The position numbers were made by a program, and so were the translations under genes. From Actinomycetales bacterium (GTDB lineage: Bacteria; Actinomycetota; Actinomycetes; S36-B12): a stretch of DNA of 37,883 bases. A model generated the notes under the pieces. That model ran no database searches, had not been told where the DNA came from, and saw only the letters and a list, made by a program, of their open reading frames with translations. How positions within the stretch are numbered: position 1 is the first letter of the stretch; each line of letters begins with the position of its first letter. The stretch is taken from contig WGLX01000006.1 of NCBI GenBank assembly GCA_016125355.1, forward strand, positions 1-37,883. Direction: 5' to 3'. Positions 24,712 to 35,087 of this stretch are shown here, one piece after another.

Positions 24712-25359
24712 TCAGGCGGCCGGCGGCGCCGTCGACGTGGGGCACGGGCGGATGAGGGCCCAGGCTCCGGCGATGTCCCCGGGGCCGAGCTTCAGGTGGC
24801 CGCTCAGGATGGGGTACATCACGTCCTTCTTGGACGTGGAATGGCCCAGCCCGATCACGTGCCCCAGCTCGTGGGCGAACAGCTCCTCCACCAGGGCTTT
24901 CGACGTCTTGTTGACGTACTGCGCCTGGAATGCGGCCGACGCCTCCACAATGACCTTGTTGTCGGGGTCGACGCGCAAGGGCCCGCCCAGCCCGACAACC
25001 GCGGTGTCCGACGTCGCCTTCTTGCTCGCCTTCACCAGCGTGAGGTAGATCCAGCGGTCTCGGGTGACGCCGTCCTCGGGCGTGGACACGCCCGTCGCCT
25101 TGTCGAAGCGCACAGGGATCTCGCCTCCGTATACGAGGGGGTATACCTTGGCCTTGTTCCAGACCGCCAGAACCGCCTTCAAGGCCTTCCGCGCCTTCGC
25201 CTTCTGGGCAGGATCCAGCGCCCGGGTATCCACCGAGATGCGGATCGGATCCGGGCAGCTCGCCCAGCCGCTGCCGTCGTACTCCGTACCCGCGTACAGG
25301 GAGGTCCAGGACTGATCGTCCGCCCTCGCCGACGGGGCGACGAGCGCGGACAGCAGCAC
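24712..25359 (-). CDS. matrixin-like zinc metalloprotease (5' end frameshifted)
   Basis: The catalytic frame holds a full metzincin site, HELGHVIGLGH, followed by a Met-turn-like DVMYP, so a zinc-dependent endopeptidase of the matrixin type. A short Pro/Thr-rich tail follows. The longest in-frame start, GTG at 25359, gives only LLSALVAPSARA before the cleavage site ADD, too short for a signal peptide and without basic residues. A complete signal peptide appears if the frame beginning MSSRKTLLSALAAG at ATG 25400 is joined by adding one G. The product is expected to be secreted. Probably a frameshifted gene or a sequence error; see findings. Confidence 0.8.
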   Translation of the reverse strand: MLLSALVAPSARADDQSWTSLYAGTEYDGSGWASCPDPIRISVDTRALDPAQKAKARKALKAVLAVWNKAKVYPLVYGGEIPVRFDKATGVSTPEDGVTRDRWIYLTLVKASKKATSDTAVVGLGGPLRVDPDNKVIVEASAAFQAQYVNKTSKALVEELFAHELGHVIGLGHSTSKKDVMYPILSGHLKLGPGDIAGAWALIRPCPTSTAPPAA

Positions 25360-25382
25360 CCCGCCGCGAGCGCGGACAGCAG
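25341..25382 (-). repeat. 16-bp direct repeat spanning the protease frameshift
   Basis: CGAGCGCGGACAGCAG occurs at 25341-25356 and again at 25367-25382 (plus strand), period 26 bp. A 27-bp period would keep both copies in one frame as an internal duplication of the signal-peptide core; 26 breaks it. The C4 run at 25359-25362 between them is the likely indel site. Confidence 0.7.
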
Positions 25383-25412
25383 GGTCTTTCGGGACGACAT
25401 TCCCCGACCCTA
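25357..25412 (-). other. leaderless start and orphaned signal-peptide frame of the protease
   Basis: TAGGGT (25412-25407), six bases, then ATG at 25400, reading MSSRKTLLSALAAG in the frame adjacent to the protease. The promoter-start geometry matches that of tspO, dnaG, VKOR and znuA in this window, which supports 25400 as the original initiation codon and a one-base loss in the G4 run at 25359-25362. Confidence 0.6.
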
Positions 25413-25455
25413 CGTTCTTCCGCGCACGCGGGAAAGACGTTGCCTCTCCGGGCTC

Positions 25456-28194
25456 CTAGCGGGTGTCGCTCCGGGCCACGTGGCGGGCGATGGCGGCCCG
25501 ACCGGCCTCGAGGCGGGCCACCGGGACCCGGAACGGCGAGCAGGACACGTAGTCGAGGCCCACCTCGTCGATGAAGTGGATCGACTCCGGATCGCCGCCG
25601 TGCTCGCCGCAGACGCCGCAATGCAGGTTGTGCCGCTTGGCCCGGCCCTTCTTGACGGCGATGCGGACGAGCTCGCCGACGCCCTCACGGTCGATCGACT
25701 CGAACGGCGAGACGCCGAACACGCCCTTCTCGAGGTACGCCGAGAAGAACGCCGCTTCGACGTCGTCGCGGCTGAAGCCCCAGGTGGTCTGCGTGAGGTC
25801 GTTGGTGCCGAAGGAGAAGAACTCCGCGGCCTCGGCGATCTGCCCAGCCGTCAGGGCGGCGCGCGGGAGCTCGATCATGGTGCCGATCGGGAACCGCAAC
25901 GTGCAGCCGTGGGCCTCCGCGACCTCCTTGAGGACGTGGGCGGCCTCGTCGATGACCAGCTCGAGCTCCTGGATGGAGCCAACCAGCGGGATCATGATCT
26001 CGGCGCGCGGATCCCCGCCCATCCGCTGGCGGAAGCAGGCCGCCTCGGCGATCGCCCGTACCTGCAGCGCGAACAGGCCCGGAAGCACCAGGCCCAGCCG
26101 CACGCCGCGCAGGCCGAGCATCGGGTTCTGCTCGTGCAGGCGGTTGACCGCCTGAAGCAGCCGAAGGTCGGACTCCGCGTTCTCGCCCCGCGACTCGGCG
26201 AGCGCCACGCGGACGGCGAGCTCGGTGAGGTCTGGGAGGAACTCGTGCAGGGGCGGGTCGATCAGCCGGATCGTCACGGGCAGGCCATCCATGGCCTCGA
26301 GGATCCGGATGAAGTCCTTGCGCTGCAGCGGCAGGAGCGCATCGAGCGCCTCCTGACGCTCCTGGTCCGAGTCCGCCAGGATCAGGCGCTCGACGTGGGT
26401 CTTCCGCTCGCCGAGGAACATATGCTCCGTGCGCAGCAGGCCGATGCCCTCGGCGCCCATGTGCCGGGCCCGGACCGAGTCCTCGGGGGTGTCGGCGTTG
26501 GCGCGGACACGAAGGCGACGGTCCTTGTCGGCGCGCATCATGATCCGGTCCACGGCCTTGATGAGCTCGGCGGTCTCGTCGTCGACGTCCTCGAGAGCCT
26601 TCTCCAGGCCGTGCTCGAAGTACATGACGACCGCGCTGGGGACGACCGGTACCTCACCGAGGAACACGTCGCCGGTGCTGCCGTCGATGGAGACGACATC
26701 GCCCTCGGCGATCGTCTCACCGGCCGACGTCACCATGACCCGTCCCTTGGTGTCGACGTCGAGCGACTCGGCGCCGCAGACTGCTGTCTTGCCCATCCCG
26801 CGCGCGACGACCGCGGCGTGGGACGTCTTGCCTCCGCGGCTGGTCAGGATGCCGGCCGCCGCGATCATGCCCTCGAGGTCATCGGGGTTCGTCTCCCGGC
26901 GCACGAGGATGACGCGCTCGCCGGCCTGGGTCCACTTCACCGCCGTCGAGGAGTCGAAGACCACCCGACCGACCGCCGCACCGGGCGAGGCGTTCATGCC
27001 CTTGGCGATACGCGGATGGTCGGAGCCGGAGGCGAACCGGGGGAACATCAGCTGGCTGAGCTGATGCCCGGTGACCCGCATGAGTGCCTCGTCCATGGAG
27101 ATCAGGCCCTCATCGACCAGCTGGACGGCGATGCGGAAAGCGGCCGCCGCGGTGCGCTTGCCGACCCGGGTCTGCAGCATCCAGAGCTTGCCACGCTCGA
27201 TGGTGAACTCGATGTCGCACAGGTCGCGGTAATGGGTCTCCAGCTTGTGCATGATGTCCATGAGCTGCTCGTACGATGCCGGATCCAAGGACTCGAGCTC
27301 CTGCAACGGCAGCGTGTTGCGGATGCCGGCCACCACGTCCTCGCCCTGGGCGTCGGGGAGGTAGTCGCCGTAGATGCCCGTCGCGCCCGTGCCCGGGTCA
27401 CGCGTGAACGCCACGCCGGTGCCCGAGCCCGGTCCCGCGTTGCCGAAGGCCATCGCCTGCACGTTGACGGCGGTGCCGAGCGTGTGCGGGATGCGCTCCT
27501 GCCGCCGGTAGAGGCGGGCCCGCTCGGTGTTCCACGAGTGGAAGACGGAGCGGATGGCGAGATCGAGCTGCTGGTGCGGATCCTGCGGGAACTCGTGACC
27601 GGTGCCCTCACGCACGATCGACTTGTAGACGTCGACGAGGCGCTTGAGCGCCTCGACCGGCAGCTCGACGTCGGTCATGACGCCGGCGCTGCTCTTCATC
27701 TGGTCGAGGGCGTGCTCGAAGTCGTCGCCGTCGAGGCCGAGGACGGTCTTGCCGAACATCTGGATCAGGCGCCGGTAGGAGTCCCAGGCGAAGTGCTCGT
27801 CGCCGGACTGGCGGGTCAGGCCGGCCACGCTGGCGTCATTGAGGCCGATGTTGAGGACGGTCTCCATCATGCCTGGCATCGAGAACCGGGCGCCCGACCG
27901 GACCGACACGAGCAGCGGGTCCTCGGGGTCCCCGAGGTTGCGTCCCATCTCCTGCTCGAGGCGCGCGGTGTGCTGGGCGATCTGCGTGCGCAGGCCCTCG
28001 GGGCCGTGACCGTGCTCGAGGAAGTAGCGGCAGGCCTCGGTGGTGATCGTGAAGCCCGGGGGCACGGGCAGGCCCATGCGCGTCATCTCGGCGAGGTTGG
28101 CACCCTTGCCGCCGAGCAGATCGACCTTGGTGCGGTCGCCCTCGGAGAAGTCGAATACCCAGATGTTGGCCGGGGAGGCAGGAGTTGACGTCAT
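25456..28194 (-). CDS. ppdK: pyruvate, phosphate dikinase
   Basis: 912 residues, full length. N-terminal ATP-grasp part begins VFDFSEGD...LLGGKGANLAEM and includes SVRSGARFSMPGMMETVLN; the phosphohistidine domain has GGKTSHAAVVARGMG with His459; the C-terminal PEP/pyruvate barrel ends with CGVCGEHGGDP, whose Cys is the proton donor. Interconverts pyruvate, ATP and Pi with PEP, AMP and PPi, in glycolysis or gluconeogenesis. The ATG at 28194 gives the normal N terminus; ATG 28200, two codons upstream, is equally possible. Divergent from the VKOR gene. Confidence 0.97.
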   Translation of the reverse strand: MTSTPASPANIWVFDFSEGDRTKVDLLGGKGANLAEMTRMGLPVPPGFTITTEACRYFLEHGHGPEGLRTQIAQHTARLEQEMGRNLGDPEDPLLVSVRSGARFSMPGMMETVLNIGLNDASVAGLTRQSGDEHFAWDSYRRLIQMFGKTVLGLDGDDFEHALDQMKSSAGVMTDVELPVEALKRLVDVYKSIVREGTGHEFPQDPHQQLDLAIRSVFHSWNTERARLYRRQERIPHTLGTAVNVQAMAFGNAGPGSGTGVAFTRDPGTGATGIYGDYLPDAQGEDVVAGIRNTLPLQELESLDPASYEQLMDIMHKLETHYRDLCDIEFTIERGKLWMLQTRVGKRTAAAAFRIAVQLVDEGLISMDEALMRVTGHQLSQLMFPRFASGSDHPRIAKGMNASPGAAVGRVVFDSSTAVKWTQAGERVILVRRETNPDDLEGMIAAAGILTSRGGKTSHAAVVARGMGKTAVCGAESLDVDTKGRVMVTSAGETIAEGDVVSIDGSTGDVFLGEVPVVPSAVVMYFEHGLEKALEDVDDETAELIKAVDRIMMRADKDRRLRVRANADTPEDSVRARHMGAEGIGLLRTEHMFLGERKTHVERLILADSDQERQEALDALLPLQRKDFIRILEAMDGLPVTIRLIDPPLHEFLPDLTELAVRVALAESRGENAESDLRLLQAVNRLHEQNPMLGLRGVRLGLVLPGLFALQVRAIAEAACFRQRMGGDPRAEIMIPLVGSIQELELVIDEAAHVLKEVAEAHGCTLRFPIGTMIELPRAALTAGQIAEAAEFFSFGTNDLTQTTWGFSRDDVEAAFFSAYLEKGVFGVSPFESIDREGVGELVRIAVKKGRAKRHNLHCGVCGEHGGDPESIHFIDEVGLDYVSCSPFRVPVARLEAGRAAIARHVARSDTR

Positions 28195-28332
28195 GCACAT
28201 ACCCGACCCCGTATGGCGTGCCATCGCAAGGGACTTTCCTCCATGTGGGATGTGACCTCGGCCACGACGGGCCCTTCGGCGCTTGTCAGGAGCCTGCGCC
28301 GGGTCCTTGGTCCCGGAGGAACGTCCCTCACG

Positions 28333-28347
28333 TACGCTGCCCGCGTG
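28333..28347 (+). promoter_or_regulatory. leaderless promoter -10 of the VKOR gene
   Basis: TACGCT at 28333-28338, six bases, then the GTG start at 28345. There is no Shine-Dalgarno sequence, so this element decides the start over upstream in-frame ATGs at 28213 and 28243. Confidence 0.5.
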
Positions 28348-28983
28348 ACCATCGAGCTCGACGATCCGCGCCCTGCGCCGTTCGTTCCCGGCCCGGTCCG
28401 GTACCGGGGTGCGTACCTGGAGATGCTGATCTCCTCGCTCATCGGCCTCGTAGCCGCCTTCGTCCTCTCGGTCGAGGCGCTCGAGCTGGCGAAGGATCCC
28501 CTGGCCGACCTCGGCTGCAACATCAACTCCGTGCTCTCCTGCGGCACGGTCGGCACCTCCTGGCAGGCCAGCCTGCTCGGCTTCCCGAACGCCTACCTCG
28601 GCCTCATCGCGGAGCCGGTCGTCATCACGCTGTCCGTCGCCGCGCTCGGCGGCGTCCGGTACCCGCGGTGGTTCATGCTCTCGGCTCAGGGCGTCTACAC
28701 GATCGGCCTCGCCTTCGCCTACTGGCTGTTCGTGCAGTCCTACTTCGTCATCGGGGCCCTGTGCCCGTGGTGCCTCACGATCACGGTCACCACCACCTTG
28801 GTGTTCGCCAGCATGACGCGCATCAACATCCTCGACAACAACTTCCGGCTCTCGGAGTCGATGTACCGATCGCTGTCGAGCTGGCTCCGCGCCGGCGCCG
28901 ACGTCCTCGGCTGCATCCTCATCTTCGCGGTGCTGGCCGCGATGATCGTCCTGAAGTACGGCAGCGCCCTCTTCGGCAGCTAG
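28345..28983 (+). CDS. vitamin K epoxide reductase family protein (VKOR)
   Basis: 212 residues, five hydrophobic segments. The four catalytic cysteines are present: loop pair Cys58 and Cys66 in DLGCNINSVLSCGTVGTS and the active-site CPWC (140-143). Bacterial VKOR reoxidises DsbA-like proteins with quinone as acceptor and drives disulphide formation outside the membrane; in actinobacteria it replaces DsbB. No fused thioredoxin domain and no DsbA neighbour here. Convergent with dusB, overlapping by 4 bp. Confidence 0.92.
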   Translation: MTIELDDPRPAPFVPGPVRYRGAYLEMLISSLIGLVAAFVLSVEALELAKDPLADLGCNINSVLSCGTVGTSWQASLLGFPNAYLGLIAEPVVITLSVAALGGVRYPRWFMLSAQGVYTIGLAFAYWLFVQSYFVIGALCPWCLTITVTTTLVFASMTRINILDNNFRLSESMYRSLSSWLRAGADVLGCILIFAVLAAMIVLKYGSALFGS

Positions 28984-30125
28984 CCGCCGCTGACGCTGAT
29001 CTCCGCGGCCGCCACCAGGGCCGCCGCCTCGGCGTCCAGTTCGCACGTGTCGAGCCAGCCGTCCGGAAGCGTCGGTCGGCGATTGCCTGAGGTCCGGCCT
29101 CGGGGCCCCTCCCCCACGACCGTGTTGAACTCCTGGTCGGCATCGATCTGCGCCAGCAGCCCGTCGAGCTCGTCGAGCGACGTCACGGTGCCCAACGCCT
29201 GCCGGACCTGCTGGCGGACCGAGAAACCCTTGAGGTACCACGCCATGTGCTTGCGGATGTCACGGCAGCCCTTCAGCTCCCCATAGTCCTCCACGAGGAG
29301 CTGGGCGTGCCGCCTGAGCGTCACGAGGACCTCGGGCAGGGCGGGGTCGGCCGGGATCGGGCCGCCGGAGAAGGCGGCGGCCAGCTGCCCGAACAGCCAC
29401 GGTCGACCGAGGCAGCCGCGACCGACGACGACACCGTCGGCTCCGGTCTGCTCGATCATCCGCATGGCATCCGCCGCCGTCCAGATGTCGCCGTTCCCGA
29501 GCACGGGCGTGCCCAGCGGGTCGAGGGCCTCCTTCAGACGGGCGATCGACTCCCAGTCGGCCGTCCCGGCGTACATCTGCGCCGTCGTCCGGCCGTGCAG
29601 CGCCACCCATGCAACCCCCTCCTCGGCCGCAGCGCGGCCGGCATCGAGGTAGGTGAGGTGGTCGTCGTCGATCCCCTTGCGCATCTTGACCGACACCGGC
29701 ACGCGACCATCGGCCGCGGCGATCGCCTCATGCACGATGGCACGGAAGAGATCGCGCTTCCACGGCAGCGCGCTGCCACCGCCCTTGCGGGTCACCTTCG
29801 GGACCGGGCAGCCGAAGTTGAGGTCGATGTGGTCGGCCCGGTCCTCATCGACCAGCATCCGTACGGCCGCCGCCACCGTCCCCGGGGCGACGCCGTACAG
29901 CTGGACGGCTCTAGGCGACTCGTCGGGCCCGAACGTCACCAGGTCGAGCGACTCCTCGCTCCGCTCGACGAGGGCACGGGAGGTGACCATCTCCGAGACG
30001 TACATCCCCACGCCGCCGTCGCCCACCACCGCACGCGCCGACTCGCGGGCCAGCGACCGGAAGGCGCGGTTGGTGATCCCGGCCATCGGCGCGAGCACGA
30101 CGGGGGGATCGAAGGACAGGGGCAT
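28980..30125 (-). CDS. dusB: tRNA-dihydrouridine synthase
   Basis: 381 residues. FMN barrel with the start VVLAPMAGITNRAFR, the active-site LNFGCPVPKVTRKGGGSAL (catalytic Cys), KMRKGIDDDH and the phosphate-binding VVVGRGCLGRPWLF. Reduces specific uridines in the tRNA D loop with NADPH. The symbol follows the usual assignment of this NifR3-like subgroup; the exact target U is not readable. Upstream GGGAG supports the ATG at 30125. Divergent from the MFS gene. Confidence 0.93.
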   Translation of the reverse strand: MPLSFDPPVVLAPMAGITNRAFRSLARESARAVVGDGGVGMYVSEMVTSRALVERSEESLDLVTFGPDESPRAVQLYGVAPGTVAAAVRMLVDEDRADHIDLNFGCPVPKVTRKGGGSALPWKRDLFRAIVHEAIAAADGRVPVSVKMRKGIDDDHLTYLDAGRAAAEEGVAWVALHGRTTAQMYAGTADWESIARLKEALDPLGTPVLGNGDIWTAADAMRMIEQTGADGVVVGRGCLGRPWLFGQLAAAFSGGPIPADPALPEVLVTLRRHAQLLVEDYGELKGCRDIRKHMAWYLKGFSVRQQVRQALGTVTSLDELDGLLAQIDADQEFNTVVGEGPRGRTSGNRRPTLPDGWLDTCELDAEAAALVAAAEISVSGG

Positions 30126-30210
30126 GGGGTCGATTCTCCCATTCCGTCATGCGGCAGACTGCGGGTGAGCATCGGAACCGTCAGACGAGCACCGAAGGGG
30201 GATCGTAGGC

Positions 30211-31863
30211 ATGTCCTCAGAAGCCGCCGAGTCCGGAGTCGCGCTGCAGGGCCGACGTCGCTGGTTCGCGCTGATGTTCCTCGCGCTCGGCGTGGCGATG
30301 ATCATCCTCGACGCGACCGTCGTGAACGTCGCGATCCCGACAATGGTCAAGGACCTGAACCTCACGACGGCCGATGCCGAGTGGGTCACAGCGGCGTATG
30401 CCTTGACCTTCGCCTCGCTCCTGATCCTCGCCGGGAGACTCGCCGATCGCTTCGGCCGCCGGCTGATGTTCGTCGCCGGCGTCATCGTGTTCGTTGCCGC
30501 CAGTGTCCTGGTGGCCGCGTCGGACTCGTCGTCGACGCTCATCGCCGCCCGTGCCCTCCAGGGCGTCGGCGGGGCCATGATCCTGCCGAGCTCCCTGTCC
30601 GTCCTGAACGCCGTGTTCGTCGGCAGGGCGCGCGCCGTCGCCTTCGCCGTCTGGGGCGGCACCATCGGCGGCATGGCCGCCCTCGGCCCCCTCGTCGGCG
30701 GCTGGCTCACGACCTACGCCTCATGGCACTGGGCCTTCCTCATCAACGTGCCGATCGGCATCCTCGTGCTCGTCGGCGTGCTGATCACCGTGCCCGAGAC
30801 GAAGGCGCTCGGCGGTCCGAGGGGCATCGATCCGCTCGGCACGGTCCTCATCATCGTCGCCCTCCTTGGCATCGTGTTCGCCCTGATCGAGGGCCAGCGC
30901 TACGGCTGGTTCACGCCGCAGGCCGAGTTCTCCGCCGCCGGCTGGACGTGGCCGTCGACCACCGTCTCCATCGTGTTCGTCTCCGCCGTCGTGGGTCTGG
31001 GCGCGCTCGCCCTCTTCGCCTTCGTCGAGATCCGCCGGGCCGCTCGTGGCAAGACGGTCGTCGTCGACCTCCGGCTCTTCCGCATCCGAACCTTCGGTGC
31101 CGGCAACGTCGTGGCACTCGTGGTCAGCCTCGGTGAGTTCGGACTGCTCTTCGGCATCCCGCTGTTCCTCCAGGCCGTTCGCGGATATGACGCCCTCCAG
31201 ACCGGCGTGATCCTGCTTGCGCTCGCGGGCGGCTCCTTCGTGGCATCGGGCCTCGGTGCCCCGCTCTCCCAGCGATTCGGCCCGGTTCGCGTCCTGCAGA
31301 CCGGCATGGCGCTGGAGGCGCTCGGGATCCTGGCCCTCGGCTTCACCCTGTCCACCGAGGTGACGGGCTGGCAGATGGCTCCGTGGTTGTTCATGTACGG
31401 CATGGGCGTCGGCTTCGCGACCGCCCAGCTGACCGGCGTGATCCTGTCCGAGGTGCCGGTGGCCGAGTCGGGGCAGGCCAGCGCTGTCCAGTCGACGTCC
31501 CGGCAGGTTGGCGCTGCGATCGGCACCGCGATCATCGGCACCACCCTCGTGCTGGGCCTCGGCACCGTGCAGGGTCACCTCGAGGACCTCGGCGTGCCCA
31601 CGGCGCAGGCCGCCCAGGTCTCGGACATCGTGGCCACGTCGGCCGGTCAGGCCATCCCCGCCCTGGCGAGCCAGCCCAACGGCGCCGTCCTGGTCGAGGG
31701 CGCCTCGCAGGGTTTCGCTGAGGCGATCACCTGGGTGGCCTGGGTGGCCGGGGCCTTCGTGCTTCTCGGCCTGCTGACCAGCCTCGTGCTGCCGAAGAAT
31801 GCGGCCCGCGTGGAGTCCGAGGGCTACTCGCCCCCGCGCGGCGCACCAGCGGCGGCCGAGTAG
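30211..31863 (+). CDS. DHA2-family (14-TM) MFS multidrug exporter
   Basis: 550 residues, about 14 transmembrane helices. Motif A GRLADRFGRR lies in the loop between helices 2 and 3, the D1-like LDATVVNVAIP in helix 1, RALQGVGGAMILPSSLS as motif B, and GGTIGGMAALGPLVGGWL as the antiporter motif C. Proton-coupled efflux of drugs or other small molecules is expected; substrate unknown. RBS AAGGGGG lies upstream. The next gene starts 2 bp after its stop, so the pair is an operon. Confidence 0.9.
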   Translation: MSSEAAESGVALQGRRRWFALMFLALGVAMIILDATVVNVAIPTMVKDLNLTTADAEWVTAAYALTFASLLILAGRLADRFGRRLMFVAGVIVFVAASVLVAASDSSSTLIAARALQGVGGAMILPSSLSVLNAVFVGRARAVAFAVWGGTIGGMAALGPLVGGWLTTYASWHWAFLINVPIGILVLVGVLITVPETKALGGPRGIDPLGTVLIIVALLGIVFALIEGQRYGWFTPQAEFSAAGWTWPSTTVSIVFVSAVVGLGALALFAFVEIRRAARGKTVVVDLRLFRIRTFGAGNVVALVVSLGEFGLLFGIPLFLQAVRGYDALQTGVILLALAGGSFVASGLGAPLSQRFGPVRVLQTGMALEALGILALGFTLSTEVTGWQMAPWLFMYGMGVGFATAQLTGVILSEVPVAESGQASAVQSTSRQVGAAIGTAIIGTTLVLGLGTVQGHLEDLGVPTAQAAQVSDIVATSAGQAIPALASQPNGAVLVEGASQGFAEAITWVAWVAGAFVLLGLLTSLVLPKNAARVESEGYSPPRGAPAAAE

Positions 31864-31865
31864 CC

Positions 31866-33200
31866 ATGGACGCCGGTCGCGTCGTCGTCATCGGCCGGAC
31901 GGACGTCGGGCGGCGCGCCTGCGCCCTGCTCCAGGATGCCGGCATGCGCACCGTGCACCTTGATGAGCCGTCGGACAGCGAGCTCCACGCGGCCCTCAGC
32001 GGCCAGGTCGACGGTGTGGCCGTCCTGCTCCACGACGATATCCGGGCCCTGCGCTACAGCCTCATGATCGAGCACCTGCGCCCGGGGATCCGGCTGTTCG
32101 TGGCGATCTTCGACCGCACGGTGCGCAAGCAGCTCGAGAGCACCGTGCCCAACTGCGTGGTCCTCTCCCCCGCCTCGATCGCCGTGCCGGCCATCGTGGC
32201 TGCCGCGATCGTTCCGGAGCACGGCGCCATCCGGCGTCGGGAGGGCTCACAGCTCCGCGAGTGGGTCGCCATCGACGCGACCGCGGAGCCCGACGAGCCG
32301 CACGCGACCGTGACCCCGTACGAGACACCCGGGTCGTTGCGCGCCCGAGGGATCGTCGGCCGCATACGTGGCCAGCTGCACGCCTACGACTCGGGCTCCG
32401 CCGTCCTCCTCGGCGGGGCGTTCGGCCTGCTCCTCATCATCCTGGTCGACACGCTGATCGGGCTGCGGCACAACTCGCTCACGCGGGCCCTCTACGACGC
32501 GACGAGGACGACGGCGACCATCTCCGCTCCTCCCCTCGAGGACGTGCCCGGAGACCTCGTGTGGGCCACAGTCGCCGCGCTGCTCGTCATGGGGCTGACC
32601 GCCGCCTTCGCGGCCGGCATCGTGCACCACCTCCTGTCCGGACGGCATGTGGCCCTGGTGGGCCGGCGGGTCATCCCACGAAGTGGGCATGTCGTCGTGG
32701 TCGGCATGGGACAGGTCGGCCTGCGACTGGCGCAGGAACTCCGCGACCTCGGGGTCGCGGTGCTCGGAATCGAGCGCGTCAGCACGGCGTCCGGCCTCGG
32801 CCTGGCGCGCGATCTCGGCATCCCGGTCCTCATCGGCGATGCGACCTCCCGTCGGGTGCTCCGGCGGGCCGGGCTGTCGCGAGCCGCCGCGCTCGTCGCC
32901 GCCGGCAGCGAGGAGCGGGACAGCATCGCGGTCGCCCTGGCCGCCACGGCGGTTGCCCCGGGCCTGCAGGTCGTCCTTCGGGCGGGTGCGGACGATGCCA
33001 TCGACGAGACCCGTTCGCTGTTCCCGATCGGGCCGGTCATCGACGTCAACGGGCTCACGGCGGCCTTCGTCTCCCGCGCGCTGCTCGGTGAGCAGCCCTA
33101 TGCGGTGATCCCGGATGCCGACCAGGTGATCTGCCTGAGCTCACGTGAGTCCGCCCCGACGCGCCAGCGGTCCATCACCGCGTGGTGCGACTGCTCCTGA
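31866..33200 (+). CDS. membrane protein with two RCK/TrkA-N-like domains around two helices
   Basis: 444 residues. Residues 1-120 look like a degenerate Rossmann domain (VVVIGRTDVGRRACALLQDAG); helices at about 178-199 and 232-256; residues 274-430 are a better TrkA-N domain (HVVVVGMGQVGLRLAQEL, then VLIGDATSRRVLRRAGLSRAAALVAA). The order RCK-TM-pore loop-TM-RCK is that of ligand-gated K+ channels, but the loop between the helices (ALYDATRTTATIS...) has no TVGYG or similar filter. Possible ion channel or NAD-sensing membrane protein. Two bp behind the MFS exporter. Confidence 0.72.
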   Translation: MDAGRVVVIGRTDVGRRACALLQDAGMRTVHLDEPSDSELHAALSGQVDGVAVLLHDDIRALRYSLMIEHLRPGIRLFVAIFDRTVRKQLESTVPNCVVLSPASIAVPAIVAAAIVPEHGAIRRREGSQLREWVAIDATAEPDEPHATVTPYETPGSLRARGIVGRIRGQLHAYDSGSAVLLGGAFGLLLIILVDTLIGLRHNSLTRALYDATRTTATISAPPLEDVPGDLVWATVAALLVMGLTAAFAAGIVHHLLSGRHVALVGRRVIPRSGHVVVVGMGQVGLRLAQELRDLGVAVLGIERVSTASGLGLARDLGIPVLIGDATSRRVLRRAGLSRAAALVAAGSEERDSIAVALAATAVAPGLQVVLRAGADDAIDETRSLFPIGPVIDVNGLTAAFVSRALLGEQPYAVIPDADQVICLSSRESAPTRQRSITAWCDCS

Positions 33201-33212
33201 CAGGATCCGCGC

Positions 33213-33674
33213 ATGAGCCGCCAGGTGCAGATCACCTTCGATGCCCATGATCCGCGTGCGCTGTCCACGTTCTGGCGGGATGTGCTCGGGTACGTGCACC
33301 CCGGGCCCCCCGGTGTGGTCGTGCCGCCGGGCACGGACCCGCTGGACGCGTGGGAGGAGTTCCTCGAGGCGATGGGCGTGCCGCAGGACGCCCGGAACAC
33401 CCGTTCCGCGCTTGAGGATCCCGAGGGGATCGGGCCGCGGATCTTCTTCGAGCAGGTGCCGGAGGGCAAGACGGCGAAGAACCGCGTCCATCTCGACGTC
33501 CGCGCGGCTCCGGGGCTCCAGGGGGACGACCGCATGGCGGCTCTGGAGGCGGAGTGCTCCCGCCTCGTCGCGCTGGGCGCCATGCGCCTGCAGCGCTACG
33601 AGCCGGAACCGCCCCTGGGCTTCGGGCACATCGTCATGGCCGACCCGGAGGGCAACGAGTTCTGCCTCGACTGA
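33213..33674 (+). CDS. glyoxalase-like VOC domain protein
   Basis: 153 residues with two beta-alpha-beta-beta-beta units: QITFDAHDPRALSTFWRDVLGY at the start and VHLDVRA...GHIVMADPEGNEFCLD at the end, the pattern of actinobacterial Glyoxalase_6-type VOC proteins. Metal ligands are plausible (His in VHLDV, Glu in EGNEFC) but the reaction is unknown. CAGGAT lies six bases before the ATG, so it may have its own leaderless mRNA. Convergent with glyS, 4 bp apart. Confidence 0.82.
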   Translation: MSRQVQITFDAHDPRALSTFWRDVLGYVHPGPPGVVVPPGTDPLDAWEEFLEAMGVPQDARNTRSALEDPEGIGPRIFFEQVPEGKTAKNRVHLDVRAAPGLQGDDRMAALEAECSRLVALGAMRLQRYEPEPPLGFGHIVMADPEGNEFCLD

Positions 33675-33678
33675 CTTC

Positions 33679-35061
<1,383 letters not shown>

Positions 35062-35087
35062 AGTGGCGCAATCCTAGGCGGGCGCCC

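Noticed and set aside
24706-28188. A 1160-codon open frame on the plus strand opposite ppdK
   Set aside because: It mirrors the codon pattern of ppdK; the product is an Arg/Gly/Asp-rich string with no domain logic, and ppdK itself is full length with all catalytic motifs.
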